Of a stretch of DNA of 64,000 nucleotides, positions 16,448 through 26,193 are shown piece by piece. Source of the DNA: Nocardia stercoris (GTDB lineage: Bacteria > Actinomycetota > Actinomycetes > Mycobacteriales > Mycobacteriaceae); contig NZ_RFFH01000002.1 in the NCBI RefSeq assembly GCF_003696265.1, positions 558,001 through 622,000 of the forward strand, given 5' to 3'. The notes under the pieces are model-generated. The model did no database searches. It was not told the origin of the DNA and worked only from the letters and a program-made list of their open reading frames with translations. The translations under genes and the position numbers were made by a program. The number at the start of each line of letters is the position of its first letter. The stretch's first letter is position 1.

Positions 16448-17389
16448 ATGTCCATGCTCGGACCAGTGCCCGGTGGCGACAGCCTGGGCTACCCTCGTTT
16501 CGTGAGCGAGACACCTACCGGTGGTGACGACGGCACCGATGAGGTGGTCATCCCCCTGAGCCCGGTCACCGACCGAGCTCGCCGGTCCGGCCCGCGCCGC
16601 CGCGGGCAGCAGTCGGCCCTGGAGAACGCCGACAGCCGCAAGGATCTGGTCGCGGCCATTCGCAAGGCCCGCGAGGTGCTGCCCGGCGATCCCGCGTTCG
16701 GTGATCCGCTCTCCGTGTCGGGTCCCGGCGCGCCCGAGGCGGTCGCGCGCGCGGCCAGCCAGTTCGTCGGTGACACACCCAGCGCGGCGAAGGAGATCGG
16801 GCTCGGCGCCCTGCAGGTGTGGCAGGCGATGCTGGAACGGGTCGGCCGTGGGCGCGGCACCCAGGAGATGACGATCCTGTTCACCGATCTCGTGGCCTTC
16901 TCGACCTGGTCGCTGGCTTCCGGCGACGAGAAGACGTTGAACCTGTTGCGCAAGGTGGCCAAGGCGATCGAGCCGCCGGTGTCCGAGAACGGTGGCCGGG
17001 TGGTCAAGCGTATGGGCGACGGGATGATGGCGGTGTTCCCGTCCGCCGACGGCGCGGTGCGGGCGGCGCTGGCCGGTCGCACGGCCCTGCGCGAGATCGA
17101 TATCGACGGCTACAAGCCGCAGATGCGGATGGGCCTGCACACCGGGACGCCGCGCGAGATCGGCGGCGACTGGCTGGGTGTGGATGTCAACATCGCGGCC
17201 CGCATGATGGAGGCCGGTGGCAACGGCAACACCATGCTCTCGCAGGCCACGCTGGAGGCCCTGGACTTCGACACCCTCGACAAGCTGGATCTGCGGGTCA
17301 AGCCGTACCGCCGGGGCGTGTTCGCGCCGCCGCTCAACGGCGTGCCCGACAACCTGAAGATCTACCGCCTGGAATCGGTCAAGAAGTAG
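16448..17389 (+). CDS. Class III adenylate/guanylate cyclase
   Basis: Makes a cyclic nucleotide, most likely cAMP. The 313-residue soluble protein has an N-terminal helical segment (residues 60-130) seen in several mycobacterial cyclases, then the catalytic domain with ITILFTDLVAFS-like metal site (D147), GGRVVKRMGDGMMAVF (D191), and the transition-state pair N248 and R252 in GVDVNIAARM. All key residues are present, so it should be active. No membrane span or sensory domain is visible. ATG 16448 has AAGGG upstream; GTG 16502 is an alternative start. Ends 1 bp from a convergent small gene. Confidence 0.88.
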   Translation: MSMLGPVPGGDSLGYPRFVSETPTGGDDGTDEVVIPLSPVTDRARRSGPRRRGQQSALENADSRKDLVAAIRKAREVLPGDPAFGDPLSVSGPGAPEAVARAASQFVGDTPSAAKEIGLGALQVWQAMLERVGRGRGTQEMTILFTDLVAFSTWSLASGDEKTLNLLRKVAKAIEPPVSENGGRVVKRMGDGMMAVFPSADGAVRAALAGRTALREIDIDGYKPQMRMGLHTGTPREIGGDWLGVDVNIAARMMEAGGNGNTMLSQATLEALDFDTLDKLDLRVKPYRRGVFAPPLNGVPDNLKIYRLESVKK

Positions 17390-17390
17390 C

Positions 17391-17546
17391 TCACACGACC
17401 CAGGCGAGCGCGGCGACCGCGGACAGCACGCCGCAGACGGCCAGCGCGACCGCGAGCCAGCGGACGGTCTTCCAGGTGCTGTAGGCGCCGCCGAACAGAA
17501 AACCGGCCAGGGCCAGGCCGAATACCACGATCACGGGATGGGACAT
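17391..17546 (-). CDS. Small two-span membrane protein
   Basis: A 51-residue protein, mostly two hydrophobic helices: IVVFGLALAGFLFGGAY and WLAVALAVCGVLSAVAALAWVV, joined by STWKTVR. The start is ATG 17546 with AGGATGG upstream; the longer frame to 17606 adds a poorly coding stretch. I do not recognise the family. It converges with the cyclase, with one base between stops, and is divergent from the AtuA operon. Confidence 0.6.
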   Translation of the reverse strand: MSHPVIVVFGLALAGFLFGGAYSTWKTVRWLAVALAVCGVLSAVAALAWVV

Positions 17547-17695
17547 GGGTCCATCCTGCCGTACCCGATTCCGGGCCGAAGACAAGCACGGGCAATTAAC
17601 AATCACGCAGGCTTGATTTTTTCTGGACCCGATGTGACCCTGGAACCGATACGGCGCCGACGGCGTCCGTGGCGACGGCTACACAGGAGGCATGG

Positions 17696-19411
17696 ATGGC
17701 CGCACTCGGCGACGATCCGGAACTCGTCCGGATCGGAAACTGCTCCGGGTTCTACGGCGACCGGCTCAGCGCGATGCGCGAAATGCTCGAGGGCGGGCAG
17801 CTCGACGTGCTCACCGGCGACTATCTCGCCGAACTCACCATGCTGATCCTCGGCCGCGACCGGCTCAAGGACCCGAACCTCGGCTACGCGAAGACCTTCG
17901 TGCGCCAGCTCGAGGACTGTATGGGGCTCGCGCTCGACCAGGGCGTGCGGATCGTCACCAACGCCGGCGGGCTCAACCCGGCGGGCCTGGCCGACAAGCT
18001 GCGCGAGGTCGCCGGCAAGCTCGGCCTGCACCCGAAGATCGCGCACGTCGAAGGCGACGACATCACCGCGCGCGCAGGCGAATTGGGTCTCGGCAACACC
18101 CTCACCGCCAACGCCTACCTGGGCGCCTGGGGCATCGTGGAATGCCTGAACGCCGGCGCCGACATCGTGGTCACCGGCCGGGTCACCGACGCCTCGGTGA
18201 TCGTCGGACCCGCCGCCGCCCACTTCGGCTGGGGCCGAACCGATTACGACGCCCTCGCCGGTGCCGTGGTGGCCGGCCACATCATCGAGTGCGGGCCACA
18301 GGCCACCGGCGGCAACTTCGCCTTCTTCACCGAGATCCCCGACCTCACCCGCCCCGGCTTCCCGATCGCCGAGATCCGCCGCGACGGTTCGAGCGTGATC
18401 ACCAAGCACACCGGAACCGGCGGCGCGGTCACCGTCGACACGGTCAGCGCCCAGCTGATGTACGAGATCCAGGGCGCCCGCTACGCCGGACCGGACGTGA
18501 CCACCCGCCTGGACACCATCACGGTCACCCAGCAGGACACCGACCGGGTCCTGGTCTCCGGCGTCACCGGTGAGGCCCCGCCGCCGCAGCTCAAGGTGTC
18601 GCTGAACACCCTGGGCGGCTTCCGCAACGAGATGGAGTTCATCGTCACCGGTCTCGACATCGAGGCCAAGGCCGCGCTGGCCCGCCACCAGCTCGACGCC
18701 GGGCTCACCGTCCGCCCCGCCGAGATCGAATGGACCCTCGCGCGGCTGGACCGACCCGACGCCGACACCGAGGAGACCGCCAGCGCGCTGCTGCGCTGCG
18801 TGGTGCGCGACAGCGACCCGAAGAAGGTCGGTCGCGCCTTCTCCGCCACCGCGGTCGAATTGGCGCTGGCCAGCTACCCGGGCTTCACCTTCACCGCCCC
18901 GCCCGGCGACGGCGCGCCCTACGGTGTGTTCACCGCCGGTTACGTCGACGCCGCCGCGGTGCCGCATATCGCGGTCCTGCCGGACGGCACCCGCGCCGAG
19001 ATCCCACCCGCGAGCGAGACACTGGCCCTCGCCGATGTACCGGAACCGGCACTGCCACAGGCATTTCCGGCCGGACCGACCACTCGGGCACCGCTGGGCC
19101 GGGTCGCGCTGGCGCGCAGCGGCGACAAGGGCGGCAACGCAAATATCGGCGTCTGGGTGCGTACCGACGACGAATTCCGCTGGCTCGTCGGTGCTTTGAC
19201 CGTCGACCAGCTGAAAGTGCTACTGCCCGAGGCCGCGAAGCTCACCGTGCACCGGCACGTGCTACCCAACCTGCGGGCCGTCAACTTCATCATCGAAGGC
19301 CTGCTCGGTCAGGGCGTCGCCTATCAGGCGCGCTTCGATCCGCAGGCCAAGGGGCTCGGAGAATGGCTGCGGGCCCGCTACCTCGACATCCCGACGGAGT
19401 TTCTGGCATGA
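17696..19411 (+). CDS. AtuA family (DUF1446) acyclic terpene utilization protein
   Basis: First gene of a catabolic operon. The 571-residue protein has the AtuA/DUF1446 N-terminal domain (LVRIGNCSGFYGDRL, then TNAGGLNPAGLADKL, VTGRVTDASV) and the separate C-terminal domain found in the same family (RVALARSGDKGGNANIGVW). AtuA is linked genetically to citronellol/geraniol breakdown in Pseudomonas; its reaction is unclear. ATG 17696 is chosen because AGGAGG at 17685-17690 lies five bases upstream; the longer GTG 17669 version would bury this site. Orthologue by context: Rv0976c. Confidence 0.88.
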   Translation: MAALGDDPELVRIGNCSGFYGDRLSAMREMLEGGQLDVLTGDYLAELTMLILGRDRLKDPNLGYAKTFVRQLEDCMGLALDQGVRIVTNAGGLNPAGLADKLREVAGKLGLHPKIAHVEGDDITARAGELGLGNTLTANAYLGAWGIVECLNAGADIVVTGRVTDASVIVGPAAAHFGWGRTDYDALAGAVVAGHIIECGPQATGGNFAFFTEIPDLTRPGFPIAEIRRDGSSVITKHTGTGGAVTVDTVSAQLMYEIQGARYAGPDVTTRLDTITVTQQDTDRVLVSGVTGEAPPPQLKVSLNTLGGFRNEMEFIVTGLDIEAKAALARHQLDAGLTVRPAEIEWTLARLDRPDADTEETASALLRCVVRDSDPKKVGRAFSATAVELALASYPGFTFTAPPGDGAPYGVFTAGYVDAAAVPHIAVLPDGTRAEIPPASETLALADVPEPALPQAFPAGPTTRAPLGRVALARSGDKGGNANIGVWVRTDDEFRWLVGALTVDQLKVLLPEAAKLTVHRHVLPNLRAVNFIIEGLLGQGVAYQARFDPQAKGLGEWLRARYLDIPTEFLA

Positions 19412-19484
19412 ACGGTCAGAGCGCGCAGGCGGCAGCGCAGCGTAACCACGCAGCGCTCCCGTTCATGCCAAAGGAGATACAGCC

Positions 19485-20633
19485 ATGAGTGTGTGGACCA
19501 CCCCCGAACGGCAGGCGCTGCGGGCGACCGTGCGCGGATTCGTCGAGCGCGAGGTGCGGCCGTACCTCGACACCTGGGAGCGCGAAGGTGCGCTGCCGCG
19601 CGAATTGCACAAGAAGGCAGGCGAACTCGGCCTGCTCGGGATCGGCTTCCCCGAGTCGGCCGGCGGCTCGGGCGGTGACCTCGTCGACGCCACGATCGTC
19701 GCCGAGGAACTGCACCTCGCCTCCGGCTCCGGCGGGCTGTCGGCCTCGCTGTTCACCTGCGGTATCTCGGTGCCGCACATCATCGCGTCGGGCAACCAGG
19801 AGCAGATCGACCGCTGGGTGGCGCCCACGTTGTCCGGTGACCTGATCGGCTCGCTGGCCATCACCGAGCCGGGCGCCGGATCCGATGTCGGCCACCTCAC
19901 CACCACCGCGGTGCGCGACGGCGACCACTACATCATCAACGGCGCCAAGACCTTCATCACCTCGTCGACCCGGGCCGACTTCGTCGTGACCGCGGCCCGC
20001 ACCGGCGGCCCCGGTGCGGCGGGGATCTCGCTGATCATCGTGCCCACGGACACACCGGGATTCACGGTCACCCGCAAGCTGGAGAAGATGGGCTGGCTGT
20101 GCTCGGACACCGGCGAGCTGTCCTACGTGGACGTGCGGGTGCCGGTGACCAACTGCGTCGGCCCGGAGAACTCCGGATTCGCCCAGATCGCAGCGGCTTT
20201 CGTCACCGAGCGGGCCAGCCTCGCGGTGCAGGCGTACTCGCTCGCGCAGCGCGCGCTGGACCTGACCGTCGAATGGTGCCGCAACCGTGAGACCTTCGGC
20301 CGGCCGCTGATCTCCCGCCAGCACGTACAGATGACGCTCACCGATATGGCTCGCCGCGTGGACATCTCGCGCGTCTACACGCGAAACCTGGTGGAGCGGT
20401 ACAGCGCCGGTGAACTGAACTTGATCGCCGAGGTCTGCTTCGCCAAGAACACCGCGGTGGAGAACGGCGAATGGGTGGCCAATCAGGCCGTACAGCTGCA
20501 CGGCGGCATGGGCTACATGCGCGAATCCGAGGTCGAGCGCATCTATCGCGACATCCGCCTGGACGGCATCGGCGGTGGCGCCAACGAAATCCTGACCATG
20601 CTCGCGTCGAAACTCCTGGGGTATCAAGCATGA
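19485..20633 (+). CDS. Acyl-CoA dehydrogenase (FadE13-like)
   Basis: FAD enzyme that makes an alpha,beta double bond in an acyl-CoA. The 382-residue protein has the three ACAD domains with SLAITEPGAGSDVGHL (about residues 125-140), ITSSTRADFVVTAART, and the C-terminal LHGGMGYMRESEVERIYRD. In the isovaleryl/citronellyl-CoA-type branch this region carries the catalytic Glu. The stop overlaps the carboxyltransferase ATG by 4 bp. In this operon it likely creates the unsaturated substrate for the carboxylase, like the 3-methylcrotonyl- or geranyl-CoA route. Orthologue by order: Rv0975c (fadE13). Confidence 0.9.
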   Translation: MSVWTTPERQALRATVRGFVEREVRPYLDTWEREGALPRELHKKAGELGLLGIGFPESAGGSGGDLVDATIVAEELHLASGSGGLSASLFTCGISVPHIIASGNQEQIDRWVAPTLSGDLIGSLAITEPGAGSDVGHLTTTAVRDGDHYIINGAKTFITSSTRADFVVTAARTGGPGAAGISLIIVPTDTPGFTVTRKLEKMGWLCSDTGELSYVDVRVPVTNCVGPENSGFAQIAAAFVTERASLAVQAYSLAQRALDLTVEWCRNRETFGRPLISRQHVQMTLTDMARRVDISRVYTRNLVERYSAGELNLIAEVCFAKNTAVENGEWVANQAVQLHGGMGYMRESEVERIYRDIRLDGIGGGANEILTMLASKLLGYQA

Positions 20634-22228
20634 CCGTCTTCAAGTCCACGCTCGATGCGTCGAGCCCGGAATATGTGGCGGCCGCGGAGGCCATGACCAC
20701 CAAGCTCGCCGAGGTCGAGGCCGAATTCGCCAAGGCGATCGCCGGCGGTGGCCCGGACAAGGTGGCCCGGCACCACAAGCGCGGCAAGCTGACCGCGCGC
20801 GAGCGCATCGAACTGCTGCTCGACGAGGACAGCCCGTTCCTGGAGCTGTGCCCGCTCGCGGCCTGGGGCAGCGAATTCCAGGTCGGCGCTTCGACGATCG
20901 CCGGGATCGGCATCGTCGAGGGCGTCGAGTGCATGATCGTCGCGCCCGACCCCACCGTGCGCGGTGGTGCCTCCAACCCGTGGACGCTGCGCAAGCAGTT
21001 CCGGATCAACGACATCATCCGGGAGAACCGCCTGCCGGTGATCTCGCTGGTGGAGTCGGCCGGTGCCGACCTGCCCACGCAGAAGGAGGTCTTCATCCCC
21101 GGTGGGGCGATGTTCCGTGACCTCACCCAGGCATCGGCCGACGGAATCCCCACCATCGCACTCGTTTTCGGCAACTCGACCGCCGGTGGCGCGTACATCC
21201 CGGGCATGAGCGACTACGTCGTGATGGTCAAGGACGGCGCCAAGGTGTTCCTCGCGGGGCCGCCGCTGGTGAAGATGGCGACCGGTGAGGACTCCGACGA
21301 CGAGACCCTCGGAGGCGCCGAGATGCACGCGCGCACTTCGGGTCTGGCCGACTACATGGCCGCCGACGAGCAGGACGCGATCCGGCTCGGCCGCTCGATC
21401 GTGCGCCGGCTGAACTGGAAGAAGCAGGGCCCCGAGCCGCGCGCCGAGGTGATCTCGCCGCTGTACGACCCCGAGGAACTGCTCGGCATCGTGCCCAGCG
21501 ACCTGAAGATCCCGTTCGACCCGCGCGAGGTCATCGCCCGCGTCGTCGACGGCTCCGACTTCGACGAGTTCAAGCCGCTCTACGGTTCCAGCCTGGTCAC
21601 CGGATGGGCCGAGCTGCACGGCTATCCGATCGGCATCCTCGCCAACGCGCGCGGCGTGCTGTTCTCCGAGGAGTCGCAGAAGGCCACCCAGTTCATCCAG
21701 CTGGCCAACAAGAAGAACGTGCCACTGCTGTTCCTGCACAACACCACCGGCTACATGGTCGGCAAGGAGTACGAGCAGAAGGGCATCATCAAGCACGGCG
21801 CCATGATGATCAACGCGGTCTCCAATTCGAAGGTGCCGCACATCTCGCTGATCATCGGTGCCTCCTACGGCGCCGGCCACTACGGCATGTGCGGTCGCGC
21901 CTACAATCCGCGCTTCCTGTTCGCTTGGCCCAGCGCGAAATCCGCGGTCATGGGCGGGGCGCAGCTGGCCGGTGTGATCACCATCGTGCAGCGCGCGGCC
22001 ACCGAGGCGCGCGGCCTGCCGTTCGACGAGGCGGGCGCCGAGGCCATCCGGGCGATGGTCGAGGCACAGATCGAGGCCGAGTCGCTGCCGATGTTCCTGT
22101 CCGGTCGTGTGTACGACGACGGCATCATCGACCCCCGCGACACCCGCACCGTGTTGGGTATGGCGTTGTCCGCCATCCACAACGCACCGATCCAGGGCGC
22201 CGAGGGCTTCGGCGTCTTCCGAATGTGA
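20630..22228 (+). CDS. accD2: Acyl-CoA carboxylase beta subunit (carboxyltransferase, AccD2-like)
   Basis: Transfers the carboxyl group from biotin to an acyl-CoA. The 532-residue protein has the N-terminal carboxyltransferase half (GKLTARERIELLLDEDSPFLE, then ESAGADLPTQKEVF and FGNSTAGGAYIPGMSDY) and the C-terminal half (GVLFSEESQKATQFIQLANK, FLHNTTGYMVGKEYEQKGI, GASYGAGHYGMCGRAYNPRF). The GKEYE signature and operon context place it with 3-methylcrotonyl/geranyl-CoA carboxylases, not propionyl-CoA carboxylase. Start ATG overlaps the upstream stop. Works with the alpha subunit encoded 8 bp downstream. Confidence 0.9.
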   Translation: MTVFKSTLDASSPEYVAAAEAMTTKLAEVEAEFAKAIAGGGPDKVARHHKRGKLTARERIELLLDEDSPFLELCPLAAWGSEFQVGASTIAGIGIVEGVECMIVAPDPTVRGGASNPWTLRKQFRINDIIRENRLPVISLVESAGADLPTQKEVFIPGGAMFRDLTQASADGIPTIALVFGNSTAGGAYIPGMSDYVVMVKDGAKVFLAGPPLVKMATGEDSDDETLGGAEMHARTSGLADYMAADEQDAIRLGRSIVRRLNWKKQGPEPRAEVISPLYDPEELLGIVPSDLKIPFDPREVIARVVDGSDFDEFKPLYGSSLVTGWAELHGYPIGILANARGVLFSEESQKATQFIQLANKKNVPLLFLHNTTGYMVGKEYEQKGIIKHGAMMINAVSNSKVPHISLIIGASYGAGHYGMCGRAYNPRFLFAWPSAKSAVMGGAQLAGVITIVQRAATEARGLPFDEAGAEAIRAMVEAQIEAESLPMFLSGRVYDDGIIDPRDTRTVLGMALSAIHNAPIQGAEGFGVFRM

Positions 22229-22236
22229 GCCGCGAG

Positions 22237-24246
22237 ATGATTACGAACGTCCTGGTCGCCAACCGCGGCGAGATCGCGCGGCGGGTCTTCGCGACCTGCC
22301 GTCGGATGGGTATCGCCACCACTGCCGTCTACTCCGACGCCGACGCGCAGTCGCCGCACGTCGGCGAGGCCGACGCGGCGATCCGCCTGCCCGGCAACAC
22401 CCCCGCCGAGACCTACCTGCGGTCCGAGCTGATCATCGCCGCAGCGCATGCCGCCGGCGCCGACGCGATCCACCCCGGCTACGGATTCCTCTCGGAGAAC
22501 GCCGAATTCGCGCGGGCCGTGCAGGAGGCGGGGCTGGTGTGGATCGGCCCGCCGGTCGCCGCCATCGAGCAGATGGGCTCGAAGGTGGAGTCCAAGAAGA
22601 TGATGGACGCCGCCGGCGTACCGGTGCTGAAGGAACTGGACCCGGCCGAGGTCACCCCGGACCTGCTGCCGGTGCTGATCAAGGCGTCCGCCGGTGGCGG
22701 CGGGCGCGGTATGCGCGTGGTCCGCGATGTCGCCGAACTGGCCGGCCAGATCGAGGCCGCGCAGCGCGAGGCGCAGTCCGCGTTCGGCGACCCGACCGTG
22801 TTCTGCGAGCGGTATCTGGAGACCGGCCGCCACATCGAGGTCCAGGTCATGTCGGACCGGTTCGGCACGACGTGGGCTGTGGGCGAACGGGAATGCTCGA
22901 TCCAGCGGCGGCACCAGAAGGTCGTCGAGGAGGCGCCGTCGCCGTTGGTGGAGAAGATCGACGGCATGCGGGACCGGTTGTTCGAGGCCGCTCGCCTGGC
23001 CGCCGGTGCCATCGGCTACGAGGGCGCGGGCACGGTCGAGTTCCTGGCCGACGAGAAGGGTGACTTCTTCTTCCTGGAGATGAATACCCGTCTGCAGGTG
23101 GAACATCCGGTAACCGAGCAGACCACCGGCCTGGACCTGGTCCGGCTGCAGTTGCAGGTCGCCGCCGGTCTGCCGCTGCCTCAGGCGCAGCCCGCGCAGC
23201 GCGGCCACTCGATCGAGGTCCGGCTCTACGCCGAGGACCCGGCGCAGGACTGGCAGCCGCAGTCCGGTCCGGTGCACCACATCGAGATCCCGTTCACCGC
23301 AGGTGAATTCACCGTACTGAACGAGGCCGGGGTGCGACTGGACTCCGGTGTCGCCGACGGTTCACAGGTCGGCGTCTTCTACGACCCGATGCTGGCGAAG
23401 GTCATCTCCTACGCCGACACTCGTGCCGAGGCCGCGCACCTGCTCGCAACGGCGTTGCGGCGGGCCAAGATCCACGGCCTGGTCGTCAACCGCGACCTGC
23501 TCGTCCGGGTGCTCGAGCACCCCGCGTTCCTGGCCGGCGACACCGACACCGCCTTCTTCGCCACCCACGGTCTGGAGAACCTCTCCGCACCACTGGTTTC
23601 CGCGGCCGACGAGCGACTGTCCGTCGTCGCGGGCGCCCTCGCCGACGCGGCCGCCAACGCCGCACGCAGCCGGATCGGCGGCCGATTCCCCAGTGGCTGG
23701 CGCAATCTCGCGTCCCAGCCGCAGATCAAGTCCTACGAGAGCCGGACATCGGGCACGCACGATGTGCGATACCGGTTCACTCGCAACGGGATTCAGGTCG
23801 AAGGGTTCGACGGGCTCGAGCTGCTCGAACTGTCTCCGGAAAAGGTCGTCCTCGGTGTGCCCGGCGCGCGCGGCACGGTGCGTCGGCAGTTCGAGGTCGC
23901 CCGCTACGGCGACCTGGTGTGCGTCGACTCGCCGCTCGGCCCGGTTGCCGTGCGCCGCCTGCCGCGGTTCACCGACCCCGCCGACCACGTCGCGGCCGGT
24001 TCGCTGCTGGCGCCCATGCCCGGCAGCGTGATCCGGCTCGGCGCCGCGGTCGGCGACCACGTCCAGCAGGGCCAGCCGATCCTGTGGCTGGAGGCCATGA
24101 AGATGGAGCACACCATCACCGCGCCCGCCACCGGCATCCTCACCGCCCTCAACGTCACCGCGGGACAGCAGGTCGAGGTCGGCGCGATCCTCGCCGTCGT
24201 CGACGACGAAAGTGCCGCAGCCGCAGCCGAATCGAACCAGGAGTAA
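22237..24246 (+). CDS. accA2: Biotin carboxylase / BCCP alpha subunit (AccA2-like)
   Basis: Carboxylates its own biotin using ATP and bicarbonate and passes it to the beta subunit. The 669 residues run: biotin carboxylase N domain (NVLVANRGEIARRVFATCRR), ATP-grasp with KASAGGGGRGMRVV, CSIQRRHQKVVEEAP and EMNTRLQVEHPVTE, carboxylase C domain (YAEDPAQDWQPQSG), a BT-like linker, and the biotinyl domain with K622 in EAMKM. A GTG at 22225 overlapping the previous stop is an alternative start; ATG 22237 fits the family N-terminus. Orthologue by order: Rv0973c. Confidence 0.92.
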   Translation: MITNVLVANRGEIARRVFATCRRMGIATTAVYSDADAQSPHVGEADAAIRLPGNTPAETYLRSELIIAAAHAAGADAIHPGYGFLSENAEFARAVQEAGLVWIGPPVAAIEQMGSKVESKKMMDAAGVPVLKELDPAEVTPDLLPVLIKASAGGGGRGMRVVRDVAELAGQIEAAQREAQSAFGDPTVFCERYLETGRHIEVQVMSDRFGTTWAVGERECSIQRRHQKVVEEAPSPLVEKIDGMRDRLFEAARLAAGAIGYEGAGTVEFLADEKGDFFFLEMNTRLQVEHPVTEQTTGLDLVRLQLQVAAGLPLPQAQPAQRGHSIEVRLYAEDPAQDWQPQSGPVHHIEIPFTAGEFTVLNEAGVRLDSGVADGSQVGVFYDPMLAKVISYADTRAEAAHLLATALRRAKIHGLVVNRDLLVRVLEHPAFLAGDTDTAFFATHGLENLSAPLVSAADERLSVVAGALADAAANAARSRIGGRFPSGWRNLASQPQIKSYESRTSGTHDVRYRFTRNGIQVEGFDGLELLELSPEKVVLGVPGARGTVRRQFEVARYGDLVCVDSPLGPVAVRRLPRFTDPADHVAAGSLLAPMPGSVIRLGAAVGDHVQQGQPILWLEAMKMEHTITAPATGILTALNVTAGQQVEVGAILAVVDDESAAAAAESNQE

Positions 24247-24249
24247 CCC

Positions 24250-25413
24250 ATGACCGGCTTCATCGAAACCGAGGAACAGCAGGCGCTGCGGGCCGCGGTG
24301 GCCGCCCTGGCCGCCAAATACAGCTACCGCGACTATGTGCTGCCGCGCGCCCGCAAGGGCGAGCCGCTCACCGAATTGTGGGACGAGGCAGGCGCGCTCG
24401 GCTTCCTCGGTGTGAACCTGCCCGAGGAGTACGGCGGCGGTGGCGCCGGCATGTACGAGCTGGCGCTGGTGATGGAGGAACTGGCCGCGCAGGGCGCCGG
24501 GCTGCTGCTCATGGTGGTGTCCCCGGCCATCGTCGGCACCATCCTCACCAAGTACGGCACCGAGGCGCAGAAGCGGAAGTGGCTTCCGGGCCTGGCCGAC
24601 GGCAGCTCCAAGCTGGTGTTCGGCATCACCGAACCCGACGCCGGCTCCAACTCGCACCAGATCACCACCACCGCGCGGCGCGACGGCGAGGACTGGATCC
24701 TCAACGGCCGCAAGATCTTCATCTCGGGGGTCGACCAGGCAGACGCGGTGCTCATCGTGTCCCGCACCGAGGACCACAAGACCGGCAAGCTGAAGCCGGC
24801 GCTGTTCCTGGTCCCGGTCGACGCTCCTGGGTTCCACAAGACCCAGCAGGAGATGGACATCATCGAGCCGGACCACCAGTTCACGCTGTTCCTCGACGAT
24901 GTGCGGCTGCCGGCCGACGCCCTGGTCGGCGCCGAGGACGCCGCGATCGCGCAGCTGTTCGCGGGGCTCAACCCCGAACGCATCATGGGTGCCGCCATGG
25001 CGATCGGCCTGGGCCGCTACGCCATCGCGCAGGCCGTGGCGTACGCGAAGGAACGGCAGGTGTGGAAGTCGCCGATCGGTGCGCACCAAGGCATCTCGCA
25101 TCCGCTGGCGCAGGTGAAGATCGAACTGGAACTGGCCAGCCTGATGCAGCGCAAGGCCGCCGCGCTGTACGACGCCGGGGACGAGTTCGGTGCCGCCGAG
25201 GCCGCGAACATGGCGAAATACGCTGCGGGCGAGGCGAGTATCAAGGCGCTCGACCAGGCCGTGCAGACCTTCGGCGGTTCCGGCCTCACCGCCGATGTGG
25301 GCCTGGCGTCCATGCTGGGTGCCGCGCGGATCTCGCGGATCGCGCCGGTGAGCCGGGAGATGATCCTCAACTTCGTCGCCCAGCATTCGCTCGGCCTGCC
25401 GAGGTCGTACTGA
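24250..25413 (+). CDS. Acyl-CoA dehydrogenase (FadE12-like)
   Basis: A 387-residue acyl-CoA dehydrogenase, second in the operon. It carries LGVNLPEEYGGGGAGMYELALVMEE, VFGITEPDAGSNSHQITTTARR (FAD/substrate site) and ISGVDQADAVLIVSRTED, with C-terminal QTFGGSGLTADVGLASMLGAAR. It is only distantly similar to the first ACAD, so the two probably act at different steps or on different chain lengths. Three bases follow the alpha subunit stop; the stop shares one base with the enoyl-CoA hydratase start. Orthologue by order: Rv0972c (fadE12). Confidence 0.9.
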   Translation: MTGFIETEEQQALRAAVAALAAKYSYRDYVLPRARKGEPLTELWDEAGALGFLGVNLPEEYGGGGAGMYELALVMEELAAQGAGLLLMVVSPAIVGTILTKYGTEAQKRKWLPGLADGSSKLVFGITEPDAGSNSHQITTTARRDGEDWILNGRKIFISGVDQADAVLIVSRTEDHKTGKLKPALFLVPVDAPGFHKTQQEMDIIEPDHQFTLFLDDVRLPADALVGAEDAAIAQLFAGLNPERIMGAAMAIGLGRYAIAQAVAYAKERQVWKSPIGAHQGISHPLAQVKIELELASLMQRKAAALYDAGDEFGAAEAANMAKYAAGEASIKALDQAVQTFGGSGLTADVGLASMLGAARISRIAPVSREMILNFVAQHSLGLPRSY

Positions 25414-26189
25414 TGACAGAGCCTTTCGTCCGGTACGAGGTGAGCGACGGGTTCGCCGTCCTCACCTTCGACTCGCCGCACAACCGCAATGCCATCTCGT
25501 CCCGGCTGGTGGCCGAACTGCTCGCCGGACTCGAGTCGGCGGCCGCCGACCCGCGGGTGCGGGGCGTGGTCCTCACGCACACCGGCACCACGTTCTGCGC
25601 CGGCGCGGACCTGAAGGAGGCCCTGGACGCCGATCCGGCCGCGGCCGCCGACACCCGCACCGGCTGGATGGTCGAGGTGCTGCGCCGCATCCTCGCCCTG
25701 CCCAAACCGGTGATCGCGCAGATCGACGGCAATGTGCGGGCCGGTGGCATGGGCATCGTGGCGGCCTGTGATCTGGTGGTGGCCGGGCGGGGCAGCAGTT
25801 TCGCGCTGACCGAGGCCCGGCTGGGCCTGGCGCCGTTCGTGATCTCGCTGACCCTGCTGCCGCGGCTCACCCCGCGTGCCGCGGCCCGGTACTTCCAGAC
25901 CGGCGAGACGTTCGGTGCCGCGGAAGCCGAGCGGATCGGGCTGATCACGGTCGCGGCCGACGATCCGGCGGCCGAGGTGGCGCGGTTGCGGTCGCAGCTG
26001 CGGCTCGGTTCTCCGCAGGGGCTGGCCGAGAGCAAGCGGCTGGTCTCGGCGCCGATCCTGGCGTCCTTCGACGGTCGGGCCGAGGAACTGGCGAAGCGGT
26101 CCGGCAGCTTCTTCGGGACACCGGATGTGATCGAGGGCATGACCGCCTTCTTCCAAAAGCGGCCGCCGACCTGGGCACAGGCAGAATAA
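25413..26189 (+). CDS. Enoyl-CoA hydratase/isomerase family protein (EchA7-like)
   Basis: A 258-residue crotonase. VLTFDSPHNRNAISSRLVAELL opens the domain; the oxyanion-hole segments are TTFCAGADLKEAL and QIDGNVRAGGMGIVAACDLVV, and the ARLGLAPFVISLTLLPRL region follows. It probably hydrates the carboxylated enoyl-CoA made by the upstream carboxylase (methylglutaconyl-CoA-like hydratase role). Last structural gene of the operon, 4 bp before the TetR gene. Orthologue by order: Rv0971c (echA7). Confidence 0.9.
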   Translation: MTEPFVRYEVSDGFAVLTFDSPHNRNAISSRLVAELLAGLESAAADPRVRGVVLTHTGTTFCAGADLKEALDADPAAAADTRTGWMVEVLRRILALPKPVIAQIDGNVRAGGMGIVAACDLVVAGRGSSFALTEARLGLAPFVISLTLLPRLTPRAAARYFQTGETFGAAEAERIGLITVAADDPAAEVARLRSQLRLGSPQGLAESKRLVSAPILASFDGRAEELAKRSGSFFGTPDVIEGMTAFFQKRPPTWAQAE

Positions 26190-26193
26190 GCCC

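Noticed and set aside
20624..22180. Minus-strand frame of about 518 codons opposite accD2
   Set aside because: Shadow of the carboxyltransferase gene; His/Arg/Asp-rich, without domains.
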